Shown in pieces: positions 10,077-19,002 of a stretch of DNA of 64,000 bases (within the stretch, counting starts at the first letter, position 1; the number at the start of each line of letters is the position of its first letter). A model generated the notes under the pieces. It was not told where the DNA came from and searched no databases. It saw only the letters and a program-made list of their open reading frames with translations. The translations under genes and the position numbers were made by a program. The stretch comes from an uncultured Pelagibacteraceae bacterium (GTDB taxonomy: Bacteria; Pseudomonadota; Alphaproteobacteria; Pelagibacterales; Pelagibacteraceae). The DNA is taken from the NCBI GenBank assembly GCA_902520685.1, contig CABYPE010000003.1, positions 1 through 64,000 on the forward strand, given 5' to 3'.

Positions 10077-11823
10077 CATTTATTTATCAATTATATTAAT
10101 TATTTTTTTTATCGCTTTTAATGTCAAAGCAGAAGATGAACCAATTGATATATGGAATATCGATAAAGATAAAATTGAGGAAACCCAATTAAATACTGAT
10201 CAAAATAGTTTAGAAAACAATAATACAGAACTACCCAAAACTAGTATTTTTGACTTACAATTAGAAAATCAAACTGAATCAGTACAAGTAAGTACATCGT
10301 TAAATTCACAAGAGATAAAAATTATTGGTCTTTATGATCCTGAGGATTATGATCTTAAAATTGATTTATGGTCAAATTCAAATGGTGATCAGCTTAAATA
10401 TCTTTTTTCAAATATAAATAAAATGCAATTATCTAAAGATGCATCAGAATTAATGAATATATTATTATTAACAAACTCTTACAATCCAGAAATAAATATG
10501 ACTGAGGATGAATTTTTAAAGATCAGATCAAATTGGCTTATTAAAAATAAAGATAGAGAGTTAATTGAGGAGTATTTGATAAAAAATCAAATTCTTAATT
10601 TACACCCAAAGCTAAGTAGATATTTTGCTGATCAATATTTATCAGAAGCAAATATAGAAAAGGCTTGTGAAATATTTTTAGAAAATTCAGAAATAATTGA
10701 TGATGAATATCTCTTTAAGTTTAATCTTTATTGTTTGATAAACTCTGGAAAAACTGAAGAAGCTCAATTAATTTTAGACCTTAAGAAAGAACTGGGTTTC
10801 AATGATGAATATTTTGAAAAAAAACTTAATTATTTATTAGGATATTCTCAAGATCCTGAGTTAACGATTTCTGAGACCTCACTTTTAGATTTTCACCTTG
10901 CTCATAGAACTAACCCAGACTTTGCTTTCGAACCAAAAAAAAATACTAATCCACAAATTTGGAAATACTTATCAGCAGCAAATTTATTATATAATATTGA
11001 GGAGATTGACATTGTTGAGGAAGAAAAAATTTCTTTAATAGAGCAAGCTACACATGATAAAAATTATTTAGAGAAAGATTTATTTTCATTATATAAAAGA
11101 TTCCAATTCAATATTAATCAGTTATTAAATGCATCAGAATCTTATAAATCATTATCAAATATTGAAGCTAGAGCCTTAGTTTATCAAAGAATACTATTAG
11201 AATCTGATATTGATAAAAAATTAGGTTTAATAAAACTCTTAAAGAATTTATTTATAAAAGAAGGGTATGCAAACGCGTTTGATACAGAATTAAAAGAATT
11301 TTTAGTAAATATAAACCCCGATGATGTACCATCTAATTTTACAACATTTTACTCAGACTACACTAAAGAGAAAAGCAAAGAATTAAGTGACATTAAATTT
11401 AGTAAAGATATTTTACATCAATCAAGATTAATTAATTATTTTAATGGAGATTTTGCAAAATCAAAAATTGAAAAAGATTTAAACAATTTTTTAAAAAAAA
11501 TTAAAAAAGATAAAAAATACTCTTTTTCTAAAAAAGATATAATATTTTTAGAGTCAATAAAATCTGATGGGATCAAAATTTCTAAAAAATACCAAAATCT
11601 TTATGAGATTAATAATGATGAAATGCCAACTGATATTCAAGTTATGATTAATAACAATGAAGTAGGCTCAGCTGTTTTACGAATAGTTGAGGTAATAGGA
11701 CAAGACGATCTTGAAGCTTTAGATCAAGATACACTATATTTTATTATAAGTGCGTTAAATCAACTGAATATTGATTATATTAGAAATAAAATTTTATTAA
11801 AAGTTCTACCTTTAAAAGTTTAG
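10051..11823 (+). CDS. Large exported protein of unknown function
   Basis: The 590-residue protein begins with a Sec signal peptide (hydrophobic core at about 11-24, then FNVKAED with likely cleavage after Ala27). The rest is mostly helical, acidic and lysine-rich, and its repeated-looking helical pairs could form a TPR- or Sel1-like solenoid, though no consensus repeat is clear. A periplasmic or outer-membrane-associated role is likely. It follows the small membrane protein, overlapping it, and precedes def by 23 bases. I do not recognise a named family. Confidence 0.78.
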   Translation: MKILKLLNNIYLSIILIIFFIAFNVKAEDEPIDIWNIDKDKIEETQLNTDQNSLENNNTELPKTSIFDLQLENQTESVQVSTSLNSQEIKIIGLYDPEDYDLKIDLWSNSNGDQLKYLFSNINKMQLSKDASELMNILLLTNSYNPEINMTEDEFLKIRSNWLIKNKDRELIEEYLIKNQILNLHPKLSRYFADQYLSEANIEKACEIFLENSEIIDDEYLFKFNLYCLINSGKTEEAQLILDLKKELGFNDEYFEKKLNYLLGYSQDPELTISETSLLDFHLAHRTNPDFAFEPKKNTNPQIWKYLSAANLLYNIEEIDIVEEEKISLIEQATHDKNYLEKDLFSLYKRFQFNINQLLNASESYKSLSNIEARALVYQRILLESDIDKKLGLIKLLKNLFIKEGYANAFDTELKEFLVNINPDDVPSNFTTFYSDYTKEKSKELSDIKFSKDILHQSRLINYFNGDFAKSKIEKDLNNFLKKIKKDKKYSFSKKDIIFLESIKSDGIKISKKYQNLYEINNDEMPTDIQVMINNNEVGSAVLRIVEVIGQDDLEALDQDTLYFIISALNQLNIDYIRNKILLKVLPLKV

Positions 11824-11846
11824 AAATTAGTTTATCTATTTAAATC

Positions 11847-12371
11847 ATGAGTATAAGAGAGATAATAACTGTACCGAATGAAATATTAAAAGAAATTTCA
11901 GAACCTATAGAAAAATTTGGAATTAATGAAAAAAAATTAATTAATGATTTATTTGAAACTATGTATGATTCTAATGGAATCGGCCTTGCAGCTGTACAAG
12001 TGGGTATATTAAAAAGAGTTATAGTTGTTGACGTTTCATCAAAAGAAGAGGAAAAAAAACCAATTTGTTTTGTGAATCCTGTTATTAAAAAAGTTAGCGA
12101 TGAAATGTCTTTATATGAAGAGGGATGTTTGTCTATTCCAGATACTTTTATTGAAATTGAGAGACCAAAAATTTGTGAGGTTGAGTATGTGGATATTAAC
12201 GGAAAAATTAAAACCCAAGAATTTGATGGTCTTCTATCAACTTGTGTTCAACATGAAATAAATCATTTAGACGGAAAACTTATAATAGATCACTTGTCAA
12301 AGTTAAAGAAAGATATGATTATCAAGAAAATTTCAAAGTTTAAAAAAAATCCAGACAGAATAATAGTTTGA
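11847..12371 (+). CDS. def: Peptide deformylase
   Basis: Removes the formyl group from the N-terminal Met of new proteins. The 174 residues carry all three motifs: GIGLAAVQVG (motif 1), EGCLSIP with the metal-binding Cys (motif 2), and HEINH with the two His ligands and catalytic Glu (motif 3). It is followed after one base by fmt, the gene for the opposite reaction, in the standard def-fmt pair. Confidence 0.96.
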   Translation: MSIREIITVPNEILKEISEPIEKFGINEKKLINDLFETMYDSNGIGLAAVQVGILKRVIVVDVSSKEEEKKPICFVNPVIKKVSDEMSLYEEGCLSIPDTFIEIERPKICEVEYVDINGKIKTQEFDGLLSTCVQHEINHLDGKLIIDHLSKLKKDMIIKKISKFKKNPDRIIV

Positions 12372-12372
12372 A

Positions 12373-13296
12373 ATGGCCAATAAAATTATTTTTATGGGTA
12401 CGCCAATGTTTGCAGTACCTATTTTAAAATCTTTATATCAAAATGGATATCCAATTTCACATGTTTATACTCAACCTCCTCAAAAATCTCAAAGAGGACA
12501 AAAGATAAATAAGTCCCCCATTCAAGGTATTGCTGAAACCTTAAATTTAGAATTTAGAGCACCAAAGCACCTAAAAGATAACAAAGAAGAATACGAATAT
12601 TTTAAAAGTATAGATGCTGATCTTGCTATAGTTGTAGCTTATGGTCAAATAATTCCAAAGGAATTTTTAAATTTAACAAAAAAAGGATTCATAAATATTC
12701 ACGCATCCTTACTTCCAAAATGGAGAGGAGCAGCACCTATACAAAGATCAATAATGAATCTTGATAAGGAAATAGGTTTTAGCATAATGAAAATAGCCGA
12801 ACAATTAGATACTGGCCCAGTATGTAATGCTTATAAAATAGATTTAAAAAATGATTTAAATGCTAGTGATGTTGCCGATAAAATATCCTTAATAGCAGCT
12901 GAAAAAATATTAGATAATATTGATAATATATTAGAAGATAAAGCAAACTTTATTGAACAAGATCATTCAAAAGCGACTTATGCACCTAAAATTCAAAAAA
13001 TAGAGGGTGAAATTAATTGGAACAATAATTCTAAAAATATCATTGGAAAAATAAATGGGCTGTATCCTGTGCCAGGTGCTTTTTTTATTTACAAAGGGGA
13101 AAGATACAAAATTTTAAAAGCAGAACCTGGAAATGGCATCGGTAAGACAGGTGAAGTTATTTCAGATTATTTGGAAATTGCTTGTGGAGATAAGCAATCA
13201 ATTAAAATTAAAGAAATTCAGAGACAAGGAAAAAAACCACAAAATATTGGAGAATTTATGCTTGGGTCTCAAATAAAAAAAGGAATAATTATTTAA
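12373..13296 (+). CDS. fmt: Methionyl-tRNA formyltransferase
   Basis: Transfers a formyl group from 10-formyl-THF to initiator Met-tRNA. The 307 residues start with the catalytic domain strand IIFMGTPMFAVPIL. NIHASLLPKWRGAAPIQRS near residue 115 holds the catalytic Asn and His and the loop that reads the tRNA acceptor, and the C-terminal OB-like domain begins near 205. Only one base separates it from def and from truA, so the three are an operon. Confidence 0.96.
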   Translation: MANKIIFMGTPMFAVPILKSLYQNGYPISHVYTQPPQKSQRGQKINKSPIQGIAETLNLEFRAPKHLKDNKEEYEYFKSIDADLAIVVAYGQIIPKEFLNLTKKGFINIHASLLPKWRGAAPIQRSIMNLDKEIGFSIMKIAEQLDTGPVCNAYKIDLKNDLNASDVADKISLIAAEKILDNIDNILEDKANFIEQDHSKATYAPKIQKIEGEINWNNNSKNIIGKINGLYPVPGAFFIYKGERYKILKAEPGNGIGKTGEVISDYLEIACGDKQSIKIKEIQRQGKKPQNIGEFMLGSQIKKGIII

Positions 13297-13297
13297 A

Positions 13298-14038
13298 ATG
13301 TTTAGATATCAATTGTTGATTGAGTATGAGGGAACAACCTTTAGAGGTTGGCAAATTCAAAAAAAAGGAAAAACTATTCAAGGACTCATTCAAGAAAAAA
13401 TTTCTATAATATTGAAAGAAAAAATTATTTTATCTGGATCTGGAAGGACAGATACAGGTGTTCATGCATTAGAACAATCTGCTCATTTTGAATGTAAAAA
13501 AAGAATCGCAAATTATGATAAATTTTTAAAATCCATAAATCATTTTTTGAATAAAGATTTAGTTACTATCCTTAAAATAAAAAAAAAGAATCAGAATTTC
13601 CATTCAAGATTTTCTGCAAAAATGCGAATATACAAGTATATTATTATTAATCGATTGAGCAGACCTGTATTAGATAAAAATAGAGGTTGGCATATCATGA
13701 ATGAGTTAGATTTGAAAATCATGAAAAAAGCAGCAAAAAAATTAGTTGGTACAAATGATTTTTCTACATTTAGAGCCTCAAGCTGTAGAGCTAAAAGTCC
13801 AATTAAGACTATGAAATTGGTTAAGATTAAATCTAAAAATAATAAGATAGAAATAGAATTTCAATCTCAATCTTTTTTACAAAAGCAAGTCCGTTCAATG
13901 GTAGGTTGTCTAAAATATGTAGGTGAGAAGAAATGGACTTTAAAAAAGTTTATAAGTGTAATGAATTCAAAAAAAAGAATTTTATGTGCACCACCAGCTC
14001 CTCCTGAAGGTCTTTATTTAGCGAGAGTTATTTATTAA
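13298..14038 (+). CDS. truA: tRNA pseudouridine synthase A
   Basis: Makes pseudouridine at positions 38-40 of the tRNA anticodon arm. The 246 residues include GSGRTDTGVHALEQ near residue 47, with the catalytic Asp, RGWHI, and a C-terminal FLQKQVRSMVG segment. Its last 21 bases overlap the 3' end of the convergent SET-domain gene. Confidence 0.95.
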   Translation: MFRYQLLIEYEGTTFRGWQIQKKGKTIQGLIQEKISIILKEKIILSGSGRTDTGVHALEQSAHFECKKRIANYDKFLKSINHFLNKDLVTILKIKKKNQNFHSRFSAKMRIYKYIIINRLSRPVLDKNRGWHIMNELDLKIMKKAAKKLVGTNDFSTFRASSCRAKSPIKTMKLVKIKSKNNKIEIEFQSQSFLQKQVRSMVGCLKYVGEKKWTLKKFISVMNSKKRILCAPPAPPEGLYLARVIY

Positions 14039-14509
14039 TCTTTTTTTATTACTCATTGCAAATTTTTTATTAATTCGCCATCGAGATTCTGCTCTTACAA
14101 TATAACCACAACAGATTTTAGATTTACATTTACAAGGAAATTGTTTGTAATTTTCATCAAAACCAAAACCGTAATCACAAGTAAACTCCTCTCCTTTTTT
14201 AATATCTTTTATTGCTTTGACCCAAATTTTTAGTCCTTTACCATCATAATCACAATTATTATCACATGAATGATTAATTAAACCTGCTGTATTCCATGGA
14301 AAGTCTCCATCAAGATCATATCTTTTATTAATAGTGAATAAGTAAATTGGCTTTCCGTTATCGTATTTATCTGACTCTTCAGTTTGTTTCTTAGTAATTA
14401 GTTTACCCAAATAATCTATTATTTTTGTTCCTTCTTTTATATCTCTAGTGGCATAAAGTCCTCTACCTTTTTTATCAATAGCTGATTTTTTAATTCTATA
14501 TGATTTCAT
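14018..14509 (-). CDS. SET-domain protein with post-SET cysteines (putative protein-lysine methyltransferase)
   Basis: The 163-residue protein is nearly a bare SET domain: GRGLYATRDIKEGTKI at 16-30, the pseudoknot-forming NHSCDNNC at 79-86, the catalytic-type Tyr113 in FTCDYGF, and a post-SET-like cluster CKCKSKICC at 126-134 that could bind zinc with a pseudoknot cysteine. SET enzymes methylate lysines of proteins using SAM. The target is unknown; bacteria lack histones, so ribosomal or DNA-binding proteins are possible. It lies just downstream of the deacetylase-like gene, 30 bases apart on the same strand. Confidence 0.88.
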   Translation of the reverse strand: MKSYRIKKSAIDKKGRGLYATRDIKEGTKIIDYLGKLITKKQTEESDKYDNGKPIYLFTINKRYDLDGDFPWNTAGLINHSCDNNCDYDGKGLKIWVKAIKDIKKGEEFTCDYGFGFDENYKQFPCKCKSKICCGYIVRAESRWRINKKFAMSNKKRLINNSR

Positions 14510-14539
14510 GAGAGTGATTTATCTTGAACTATATATTAA

Positions 14540-15463
14540 TCAATTAAATTCTATTAGTGCATTAACGTGTTCATTAGCGCTTTCAGCTAGAGCATTTAAA
14601 TCATATCCACCTTCAAGTATAGAAACAACTTTACCTTTAGTAAATTTATTAGTAGCTGATAAAGTTCTTCTAGTTATCTCATAGAAATCTTTTGAGTTTA
14701 ATTGAAATTGAGCTAATGGATCATCTCTATGTGCATCAAAACCTGCTGAGAACAATAGAAAATCAGGCTTATATTCAACTAATCTTTCTAAAACTCTATC
14801 AAACGCGTTAAAGTATTGTTCTGAGTTTGTACCCGCCGGCAAGGGAATATTTAGTGAATTATTAAAATCACCTTTATCTTTATCAGTTCCTCCTCCAGGA
14901 TAAAAAGGATATTGATGTGTAGAAATGTATAATGAATTTTTATTGTGACGCATTACGTCATAATTACCGTTACCCCAGTGAACATCAAAATCCACACATG
15001 CGATTCTTTGATATTTGTATTTACTAATTAAATAGTTTGTAGCCACCCCAGCATTTGAGATGCAACAAAATCCCATTGCTTTATCTTTTTCCGCATGATG
15101 CCCAGGAGGCCTCGCTAAACAAAATGCATTTTGAAATTGATTATTTTCTATGCCATCTATTGCTTTAATTGTTGAACCTGCTGCTTCAAAGACAGCTTTT
15201 TTACTTTCAGGTGATACTACAGTATCGCCATCTAAAAACTTGAGACCTTTTTGAGGAAAAGAATTTTTTAAATTGTCTATATAGTTTTTTGAATGTGTCA
15301 TAGACAATATATCTTCAGGTAAATTACTTGGTTTTTCCCAAACTAAGTCTTTTCTTTTTTTTAATTTTTCTTTTATGGCAATTACTCTTTTGGGTTGTTC
15401 CGGATGACCATCTCCAGTGTTGTGTTTTTCAAAAGAATCAGAACTTATGATTGCAGTTTTCAT
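14540..15463 (-). CDS. Histone deacetylase-family amidohydrolase
   Basis: The 307-residue protein shows the class II HDAC/acetylpolyamine amidohydrolase signature: HPEQPKR at 20-26, RPPGHHAE with tandem active-site His122/His123, VDFDVHWGNG with zinc ligands Asp160 and His162, a second ligand region SAGFDAHRDDP and the EGGYD turn near the C-terminus. It should remove acetyl groups from a protein lysine, polyamine or similar substrate in the cytoplasm. It overlaps the start of dapE's stop by 4 bases, so it is co-transcribed after dapD and dapE. Confidence 0.9.
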   Translation of the reverse strand: MKTAIISSDSFEKHNTGDGHPEQPKRVIAIKEKLKKRKDLVWEKPSNLPEDILSMTHSKNYIDNLKNSFPQKGLKFLDGDTVVSPESKKAVFEAAGSTIKAIDGIENNQFQNAFCLARPPGHHAEKDKAMGFCCISNAGVATNYLISKYKYQRIACVDFDVHWGNGNYDVMRHNKNSLYISTHQYPFYPGGGTDKDKGDFNNSLNIPLPAGTNSEQYFNAFDRVLERLVEYKPDFLLFSAGFDAHRDDPLAQFQLNSKDFYEITRRTLSATNKFTKGKVVSILEGGYDLNALAESANEHVNALIEFN

Positions 15464-16617
15464 TTAAAATAATTTTGCAGAATAATTGTATAAATCTTTG
15501 TTAAATTTTTTAAATCTTTTATAGATACCGCCTCATCAACTTTATGCATAGTCTTTCCTACCAAACCAAACTCTAAACCTGGTGATATTTTTCTTATAAA
15601 TCTTAAATCTGACGTTCCTCCAGTAGTAGATAATTTTGGTTTTATTTTAGTAATTTTTTTTATAATGTTTTGTATCATATATGTTGTTTCGTTAGGTTTT
15701 GTTAAAAAAGCTTCTCCAGAAATTCTATAATTAACTTTAAATTTTGATTTATTCTTTTTATTTATTTTAACAAAAATTTTGTTAAGTTTTCTTTTAATAG
15801 AAGTTGAAGAATGTTTGTTATTAAACCTTATATTAAACGTTGCTTCAGCTTTTGCTGGAATAATATTATCAGCAGTGTTATTAATATTAATTTTAGTCAC
15901 TTCTAAGTTTGTGGGCTGAAAATTTTTTGTACCTTTATCAAATATAATTTCTTTTAATTCTTTTAAAATTTTAACAATTATAGTTGAAGGATTAATTGCT
16001 CTTTGAGGATATGCCACATGTCCCTGTAATCCAAACACAGTCAAATTACCAGTTAAACTCCCCCTGCGACCAATTTTTATCATCTCACCTAATTTATTTG
16101 GATTTGTTGGCTCACCCACTAAACAGAAATTAATTTTTTCCCTCTTTTTTTTGAGGTATTCGACTACTTTTTTCGTTCCATTAACTGCATCACCTTCTTC
16201 GTCTCCGGTAATTAATAAACTAATTGATCCATTGAATTTTTTATTTTTTGATAAAAAAAGGCTTAGGGCAGAAACAAAAGCTGCAATAGAACTTTTCATA
16301 TCATTTGCACCTCTTCCAATTAAATATCCCTTTTTAACAGAAGGTTTAAATGGATTAATTGTCCAGTTTTCTGTATTTCCTGGAGGAACAATATCGACAT
16401 GACCTGCAAACATAAAATTTGGTTCTTTATTCCCTAATCTTGCATATAAATTTTTTACAGGTTTATAACCTTTTTCTGTAAATTCTAATATTTTTGTTTT
16501 GAAACCTAACTTTTTTAATTTTTTTTCTAAAAATTTCATTATGCCTGCATCAACCGGAGTAATAGATGGAAACCTAATCAGCTCTTTAGCTAATTGAAGT
16601 TCATTAATTTTTTGCAT
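15460..16617 (-). CDS. dapE: Succinyl-diaminopimelate desuccinylase
   Basis: Zinc peptidase-family enzyme that cleaves N-succinyl-LL-DAP in the succinylase branch of lysine and peptidoglycan precursor synthesis. The 385 residues carry GHVDIVPPG (metal His and Asp), GRGANDMKSS (bridging Asp), GDEEGDA (catalytic and metal Glu), LVGEPT and a C-terminal GGTSDLRF region with a further metal His in GKTMHKVDE. Its start is one base after the dapD stop, so the two steps are coupled. Confidence 0.95.
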   Translation of the reverse strand: MQKINELQLAKELIRFPSITPVDAGIMKFLEKKLKKLGFKTKILEFTEKGYKPVKNLYARLGNKEPNFMFAGHVDIVPPGNTENWTINPFKPSVKKGYLIGRGANDMKSSIAAFVSALSLFLSKNKKFNGSISLLITGDEEGDAVNGTKKVVEYLKKKREKINFCLVGEPTNPNKLGEMIKIGRRGSLTGNLTVFGLQGHVAYPQRAINPSTIIVKILKELKEIIFDKGTKNFQPTNLEVTKININNTADNIIPAKAEATFNIRFNNKHSSTSIKRKLNKIFVKINKKNKSKFKVNYRISGEAFLTKPNETTYMIQNIIKKITKIKPKLSTTGGTSDLRFIRKISPGLEFGLVGKTMHKVDEAVSIKDLKNLTKIYTIILQNYFK

Positions 16618-16618
16618 T

Positions 16619-17446
16619 TTATTCTCTTAAAAGATCATTTACTGATGTTTTTGATCTTGTTTTTTCATCAACTTGCTTAATAATTACGGCACAATATAAA
16701 GATGGTTTTGAAGGATCGTTTTTATCTGGTAGTGAACCCGGAACTACTACAGAATAAGGTGGAATTTTACCATAAGAAATTACACCAGTTTTCCTATCAA
16801 CTATTTTTGTTGATTGACCAATATACATCCCCATACTTAAAACGGATCCTTCGCCTACAATTACTCCTTCTACTACTTCAGACATAGCTCCTAAAAAAAC
16901 ATTGTCCTCAATTATTGTTGGTAAAGCTTGAGCAGGTTCTAACACACCACCAACACCTGAACCAGCTGATATATGGCAGTTCTTTCCAATTTGACAACAG
17001 CTGCCCGCTCTTGCAAAAGTGTCAATCATTGTGCCCTCATCAATATATGCGCCTATATTTACATAACACGGCATAAGTACAGCATTCTTACCAACGAAAG
17101 ATCCTTTTCTTACAGGTGAGTTAGGAACCATTCTAAACCCAGCTTTCTCATGATCTTTTTTTGACCACCCAGCTGTTTTACCTTTTAACAAATGAGATTT
17201 ATCGTACCAACTGCTATATGGACCATTCAAATTTTCCATTGGATAAATTCGGAAACTTAACATAATTGCTTTCTTTAGATGTTGGTGCGTAATCCATTTA
17301 TCATTTATTTTTTCAGCAACACGAGATTTGCCACTATCCAAATCACTTATTACCTGATTGATGGCATCTTTTAATGATTTATCTGAATTTTGATTTACCT
17401 GATCTTTATTTTCCCAAGCATCATTTATAACTTTTTCTATAGACAT
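16619..17446 (-). CDS. dapD: Tetrahydrodipicolinate N-succinyltransferase
   Basis: Transfers succinate from succinyl-CoA to tetrahydrodipicolinate. The 275 residues have the helical N-terminal domain, the FRIYPMENLNGPYSSWYDK substrate region, and a left-handed beta-helix of hexapeptide repeats (for example GAYIDEGTMIDTFA, GSGVGGVLEPAQALPT and IVGEGSVLSMGMYI). It forms an operon with dapE downstream and the HAD gene upstream, which ends 3 bases before. Confidence 0.96.
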   Translation of the reverse strand: MSIEKVINDAWENKDQVNQNSDKSLKDAINQVISDLDSGKSRVAEKINDKWITHQHLKKAIMLSFRIYPMENLNGPYSSWYDKSHLLKGKTAGWSKKDHEKAGFRMVPNSPVRKGSFVGKNAVLMPCYVNIGAYIDEGTMIDTFARAGSCCQIGKNCHISAGSGVGGVLEPAQALPTIIEDNVFLGAMSEVVEGVIVGEGSVLSMGMYIGQSTKIVDRKTGVISYGKIPPYSVVVPGSLPDKNDPSKPSLYCAVIIKQVDEKTRSKTSVNDLLRE

Positions 17447-17449
17447 AAT

Positions 17450-18139
17450 TTACTGGCTTTTTAATAACCTTATTTCTTTTAGAAATAAAGACAGATTTTC
17501 AATTTTATGGGAAATATAATCTTTATCTGAGTCAATCTTTCCAAAATGTTCATCATTGATTAACCAAACAGTTATACATCCTCTTTCATGCCCAATTCTT
17601 AGATTTTTGGCAATATCTTCAATATAGACCGTTTCTTTAGGATCAATACCAAATTTTTTTACCATTAAGTCAAAGGTTTTTGCTTCTGGTTTTGGAACAT
17701 ATCCAGCATCTTGGATATCAAAAACTTTGTCTCTTCCAAATAAATCATACACACCAAGGTGAGTTAAAATATTTTTTGCATGGTCAGCACTGCCATTGGT
17801 AAAAATAAATTTTTCCATATCTAATTGCTCAAGTTCATTTCTCATAATCTTATCCTCTTTCATAAATGAAAGATCAATATTATGGACATATTGTAAGAAT
17901 TCTTGAGGCGGTATATCATGATGAATCATCAAACCATTCAAACTTGTATTATATTTATAAAAATAATTTGTCTGAAGTTCTTTTGCTTCATTCATATTTA
18001 TTTTTAGTCTTTCTGAAATAAACTCTGTCATTTTCTTTGATACTTGGCCAAATACTTTTTCTAAAGAGTAGTTGTTATGTTTTCCATAGCAGACACCATC
18101 AAGATCTAATAAAAGATATTTTTTTTCTTTTATATTCAT
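17450..18139 (-). CDS. HAD-superfamily hydrolase, pyrimidine 5'-nucleotidase type
   Basis: The 229 residues contain HAD motif I LLDLDGVCY (nucleophile Asp12, Asp14), motif II IFTNGSADHA, a conserved Lys in YVPKPEAKTFD and motif III VYIEDIAKNLRIG. A helical cap lies between motifs I and II. The order and cap resemble the pyrimidine 5'-nucleotidase (SDT1/PHM8-like) group that sits between argB and dapD in alphaproteobacteria. Substrate is inferred, probably a nucleoside monophosphate. It overlaps argB by 4 bases. Confidence 0.82.
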   Translation of the reverse strand: MNIKEKKYLLLDLDGVCYGKHNNYSLEKVFGQVSKKMTEFISERLKINMNEAKELQTNYFYKYNTSLNGLMIHHDIPPQEFLQYVHNIDLSFMKEDKIMRNELEQLDMEKFIFTNGSADHAKNILTHLGVYDLFGRDKVFDIQDAGYVPKPEAKTFDLMVKKFGIDPKETVYIEDIAKNLRIGHERGCITVWLINDEHFGKIDSDKDYISHKIENLSLFLKEIRLLKSQ

Positions 18140-19002
18140 TTTCTTATTAGAGTGCCTGACCCTTTGTCTGAAAGTAATTCAAATAATATTGAATGATTTT
18201 TTCTTCCATCAATAATTACAACTCCTTTGACACCATTATTTGCAACATCTAAACAATTTTTAATTTTTGGTATCATTCCACCAAATATTGACTCATTTTT
18301 TATTAATTCATTAACTTTATTAGTATTGATTTCAGATATTAATTTATTATCATTATTCAAAACACCCTCAATATCGCTCATTATTATTAATCTTCTAGCT
18401 TTAAGTTTTTTTGCTATAGCACCAGCAGCTGTGTCTGCATTAATATTGAAAACTTGATTATTTTTATCTAACCCTAAAGGAGCTACAACAGGAACCTTTT
18501 TTTCTTTTACTATTTGTTCAATAACTGATTGGTGTATTTCTTTCGGAGTACCAACATATCCAAGCTTTTCGTTCTCTTGCTCAACTATTAGAATATTAGT
18601 TTGTTGATTTGTTATTCCTTGACTATCACAATTATTGTTTTTAAGTGCATCTGTTATTTCTTTGTTAAAAATATTTAAAACTTCCTCAACAATGATAATA
18701 GATTTTTCATCTGTAACTCTTAATCCATCAATGAAATTACTTTTAATTCCTGCTTCTTTTAATTTGATTGATATTCTTTTTCCACCTCCATGAATTATAA
18801 TAGGGATAAAGCCTAATTTATTTAGTATTGAAATGTCATTGATAAAATTATTAAATAAATCCTGATTAACCAAAACACTACCACCACATTTAATAACAAT
18901 ATATTCATCATTATATTTTTCTAAATAATTTTTTACTTCTTCAAAAGAAGGGCCTTTTACTGGTAAGATTTTTTTAATTTCTTCCTCTGTAATCTTTGAC
19001 AT
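18136..19002 (-). CDS. argB: Acetylglutamate kinase
   Basis: Second step of arginine synthesis, phosphorylating N-acetylglutamate. The 288 residues show VIKCGGSVLVN (Lys for phosphate), PIIIHGGGKRIS (glycine-rich loop), the DGLRVTDE substrate motif, the FNINADTAAGAIAKKL segment and MSDIEGVL. It overlaps yidC by one base. In many alphaproteobacteria a yihA/engB GTPase gene lies between yidC and argB; it is not here. argJ, argD and argF lie elsewhere in the window. Confidence 0.95.
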   Translation of the reverse strand: MSKITEEEIKKILPVKGPSFEEVKNYLEKYNDEYIVIKCGGSVLVNQDLFNNFINDISILNKLGFIPIIIHGGGKRISIKLKEAGIKSNFIDGLRVTDEKSIIIVEEVLNIFNKEITDALKNNNCDSQGITNQQTNILIVEQENEKLGYVGTPKEIHQSVIEQIVKEKKVPVVAPLGLDKNNQVFNINADTAAGAIAKKLKARRLIIMSDIEGVLNNDNKLISEINTNKVNELIKNESIFGGMIPKIKNCLDVANNGVKGVVIIDGRKNHSILFELLSDKGSGTLIRK

